Below are positions 62,101-64,000 of a stretch of DNA of 64,000 bases, piece by piece. Made by a program: the position numbers and the translations under genes. Every line of letters starts with the position of its first letter. Within the stretch, counting starts at the first letter, position 1. The notes below the pieces were generated by a model, which saw only the letters and a program-made list of their open reading frames with translations, was not told where the DNA came from and did not search any database. Source of the stretch: Branchiostoma lanceolatum (lineage: Eukaryota; Chordata; Leptocardii; Amphioxiformes; Branchiostomatidae); the NCBI RefSeq assembly GCF_035083965.1, contig NC_089724.1:2198501-2262500 (forward strand), in the 5' to 3' direction.

Positions 62101-64000
62101 TTGATAAACAGCTGTCAAGTCTCAGATTATATGTAATACCCGTTTCACAGTTCTTGCCGGTGGTTTCTTTAGGACAGACACAGCTGTAGCCGCCCACGTG
62201 ATCCAGGCAGGTCCCTCCCAGCAGGCAAGGGTTGCTCGCGCACTCGTCGATATCTGAATGATACACCAACACAATGTCAAACATGATGATCACGAAATCT
62301 TCAAAGAATGTGCTGATTTTACCTACTGCTGCGCGTGCTGAGAGCGTTGACCTTATACACATTAGACTTGATTGTCATTCTTTTAGGGCTGTTTCAGTCT
62401 ATTTAGTTGATTTAAATAAGTGTATTTACTAACCTTGATCACAGTCGGTCCCTTCCCATCCGCTTTCACAGCTACAGGTGTAATTTCCCACACCGTCCGT
62501 ACAGGTTCCGTGTGCACATGGGGAGGACGCGCAGTCATCGATGTCTAAGAAAAGAAAACCAACAGCGATTAATGATAAAGCTGTAAAGGAAAATACCGAC
62601 GAAACTAAAATGATTTTGTACATGTCCTTGCTAGTACAACGTTGTAAAAGAATTACGTCATTATATTGAGTTTACTTGCAGCAGCTAATAATAGATCATT
62701 AAAAACCTTGATCACAGTTGGTCCCCTCCCAGCCGTTCTCACAGCTACAGGTGTAGTTCGCTATCCCGTCAGTACAGTTTCCGTGTGTACATGGGTAGGA
62801 CACGCAGTCATCTAGGTCTGGGAAAATAAATTAAAATTGTTCTAAATCATAGCAATAAAATACTGACAGAATAAAAGAATTTTGCCACAGGGTTTCCTGG
62901 GTGAGACATGTGGAACTCCTTTCTCACGTAGGTTTTTTTTTACTTTAACTTGCCTTTGATTCTTTGTTATCAAAAATACGATGATTTCTTGCATCCATAA
63001 GATTGAAAATTGAGATTTTTGTCAGAGTTGGTCCCAGCCGTTTTCACAGGTACGCGTGTGACCCCCAAAATCATCGTCACCTCTCACACGTAGGGGTTGG
63101 AGAAATGTTCTAATGAGATGGGTCATTTTTCAGCCACTAAGAAGATCTAGTTAATTAGCTGCTAGGTCACAAGTGATGGAAGGTATCCATACGCATACGG
63201 ATGAATTCGAACCTGTATGATTGTTACAGTCAAATATCCAAAAATACATCATATGAAGGTAAACCTGCTCCCAGTCTCCAAGTCAGTCTACTTCATAGGT
63301 TATATCTATAAGAGGAAAGGAAATTAGAAGGGAGAAACTTATCCGACCTGATTCATAAATCCTTTTTACTTTTATCACAAAATGGCACCTTCCCTAATGG
63401 AGGTTCGGGTTTTCATATCTTCGGAAAGAAATCCAAAAGTATATTAGTTGATATATAATTTCTCCCCCTCTTTATCAAACAGCTTTTATCGCGCAAATAT
63501 TTACAAATCCGCTGAGAAACTTCGCCTGATATCCTATTCTGTTCATTACGACACAAAGTTAACGCAATATGTGCTGACGCAACTGATTCTTGATATTATA
63601 AAGGCTTCCAGACAGTAGGATTTATCCAGACCCCCTGTTTTGTGTCACGAAAACGAGGCTGCATCCTTACCTGCGCACAGGGCGTACATGTTGTTGTAGT
63701 TTGCTCCCTGCAGGCCGGCATAATGAGTCTCGTAGTCCACTCCGTATGCGCTGTCACGGTCACCGCCCCAACAGCCAGGGCAGTACACAAAGGTGTCATC
63801 AAGGGGCTGGCACCTGCTGCCGTACCCGTCAGTAGTTCCACACAGGTTTGCCGAGAGGACCTTGTGGGTATAACAGCTGACACCGGCGTCGTCATACCTG
63901 ATGCAGTCTGAGGTCCAGCCGCCGGTACACCCATCCCTACCTGAGTGGTAGCACGGATACCCCATCCCCGCCGCATCGCAGGTGGCCTTGACATTGGTAT
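56076..64000 (-). CDS. Lectin gene C (5' end outside window), with a premature stop
   Basis: Exons: >64000-63671 (8-Cys-type domain), 62817-62707, 62544-62434 and 62253-62140 (EGFs), 61777-61553 and 61283-61155 (C-type lectin), 60508-60389 and 59824-59711 (EGFs), 59397-59320 and 56191-56076 (4-Cys modules). The architecture is that of gene A with all three upstream EGFs intact. In the penultimate exon the codon at 59380-59378 is TAA, where gene B has CAA (Gln), so translation would end after DMDWCS and the last exon would be untranslated. This could be a tolerated truncation, a polymorphism or a sequencing error. The signal peptide is beyond the window. Confidence 0.78.
57400..57486 (-). repeat. 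tRNA-like sequence (SINE head or pseudo-tRNA)
   Basis: On the minus strand an A-box-like TGGCTCAGTTGG and B-box GGTTCGAACCC are followed by TTTT. The acceptor ends do not pair (TCCCAAA against TAGAACC) and no normal anticodon arm forms, so it is not a working tRNA. Confidence 0.5.
57693..58954. mobile_element. Fold-back element with arms of about 430-480 bp
   Basis: The left arm (57693 to about 58121, with weaker similarity to 58175) and right arm (about 58526, weaker from 58473, to 58954) are complementary with scattered differences. Ends read AATAGACCTCTTTCCAGTTA. The interior of about 300-400 bp has no transposase. Target duplication unclear. Lies in the last intron of gene C. Confidence 0.75.
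59320..59397 (-). CDS. Lectin gene C: 4-Cys module with in-frame stop
   Basis: The exon reads DMDWCS, then TAA (59380-59378), then continues [18 protein letters not shown] as if Gln had been changed to a stop. Splice sites are intact. Confidence 0.8.
59711..59824 (-). CDS. Lectin gene C: Ca-binding EGF domain
   Basis: [20 protein letters not shown] then [16 protein letters not shown]. 114 bp, phase 1 to 1. Confidence 0.9.
60062..60217. mobile_element. Fold-back repeat family, compact copy
   Basis: GATATTTGAAGTTTCTTTTA at the left is complementary to TTAAAAGAAACTTCAAATATC at the right. The interior CACCTGCTGACG..GTCTGTCAGACACC is shared with 8606-8730 and 36736-36978. Confidence 0.7.
60389..60508 (-). 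CDS. Lectin gene C: EGF domain after the lectin domain
   Basis: [15 protein letters not shown] then [14 protein letters not shown]. 120 bp, phase 1 to 1. Confidence 0.88.
60745..60960. mobile_element. Fold-back element, copy lacking left arm
   Basis: Shares GAGTCACGTGTG/CTATCTGCATAACGTGACGTCA, GTCGAAAATTTGGGTAAGTC and the end CTACCAACACAGATGAAATT with 41101-41370. Confidence 0.65.
61155..61283 (-). CDS. Lectin gene C: C-type lectin domain, second part
   Basis: [20 protein letters not shown] then [12 protein letters not shown]. 129 bp, phase 1 to 1. No EPN/QPD or WND motif. Confidence 0.88.
61553..61777 (-). CDS. Lectin gene C: C-type lectin domain, first part
   Basis: [36 protein letters not shown] and TWLAIKAAP. 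225 bp, phase 1 to 1. Confidence 0.88.
62140..62253 (-). CDS. Lectin gene C: Ca-binding EGF domain
   Basis: [20 protein letters not shown] then [16 protein letters not shown]. 114 bp, phase 1 to 1. Confidence 0.9.
62434..62544 (-). CDS. Lectin gene C: EGF domain
   Basis: [20 protein letters not shown] then [12 protein letters not shown]. 111 bp, phase 1 to 1. Confidence 0.88.
62707..62817 (-). CDS. Lectin gene C: EGF domain
   Basis: [20 protein letters not shown] then [12 protein letters not shown]. 111 bp, phase 1 to 1. Donor GTTTTT is weak. Confidence 0.82.
63024..63064 (-). pseudogene. Decayed EGF exon fragment in gene C
   Basis: [13 protein letters not shown] on the minus strand resembles the [16 protein letters not shown] end of the neighbouring EGF exons, with the middle lost. 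A remnant of a fourth EGF. Confidence 0.5.
63671..64000 (-). CDS. Lectin gene C: 8-Cys-type domain, partial
   Basis: [39 protein letters not shown] and [13 protein letters not shown] match gene A exon 2. It has two additional cysteines ([10 protein letters not shown]) where gene A has FVYHPGW. Runs off the window end. Confidence 0.85.

Overview
The window looks like nuclear DNA of a lancelet (Branchiostoma, amphioxus). Evidence: short exons with GT/AG introns, frequent ACATGTACATGT-type words, long CT, TA, TG, CA and ACTC microsatellites, many small inverted-repeat elements, tRNA-derived SINEs, CR1/L2-like LINE pieces, and tandem lectin/EGF genes built from one-exon modules. No bacterial operons, rRNA or CRISPR were seen. 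Species is inferred, not proven. All exon borders were read by eye from splice signals, frame continuity and family similarity.

Layout. (1) 801-2623, plus strand: the last four coding exons of a CDP-alcohol phosphotransferase (CHPT1/CEPT1 type); its 5' part lies before the window. (2) 2624-6300: TG repeats, a dead Tc1-like transposon with very long terminal repeats, and a small MITE. (3) 6300-29351, plus strand: a complete HPS5 gene (BLOC-2 subunit) with 29 coding exons that join in frame to 1,816 codons plus stop. It starts behind a CRE/YY1-containing promoter and ends in a RING-type zinc finger that human HPS5, as I remember it, lacks. Its introns carry several partial copies of its own exon edges. 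(4) 31003-35298, minus strand: lectin gene A, complete (signal peptide, 8-Cys domain, EGF, split C-type lectin domain, two EGFs, two 4-Cys modules). (5) 35299-40227: SINEs, fold-back elements and microsatellites. (6) 40228-52147, minus strand: lectin gene B, with the same back half but two discoidin (F5/8C) domains and a mucin-like linker at the front; a LINE sits in the intron that splits its lectin domain. (7) 54431-55606, plus strand: a single-exon 13-finger C2H2 protein. (8) 56076-64000 and beyond, minus strand: lectin gene C, a close paralogue of A, cut by the window end and carrying an in-frame stop in its penultimate exon.

How the genes relate. HPS5 belongs to the lysosome-related-organelle trafficking machinery, and the phosphotransferase makes phospholipid in the ER/Golgi; there is no sign that they are co-regulated. 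Genes A, B and C are one tandem family. Nearly all their exons begin and end in phase 1, so modules can be added, lost or swapped without a frameshift, and the window shows every stage of this: intact modules, decayed EGF exons, a broken discoidin exon and a nonsense codon.
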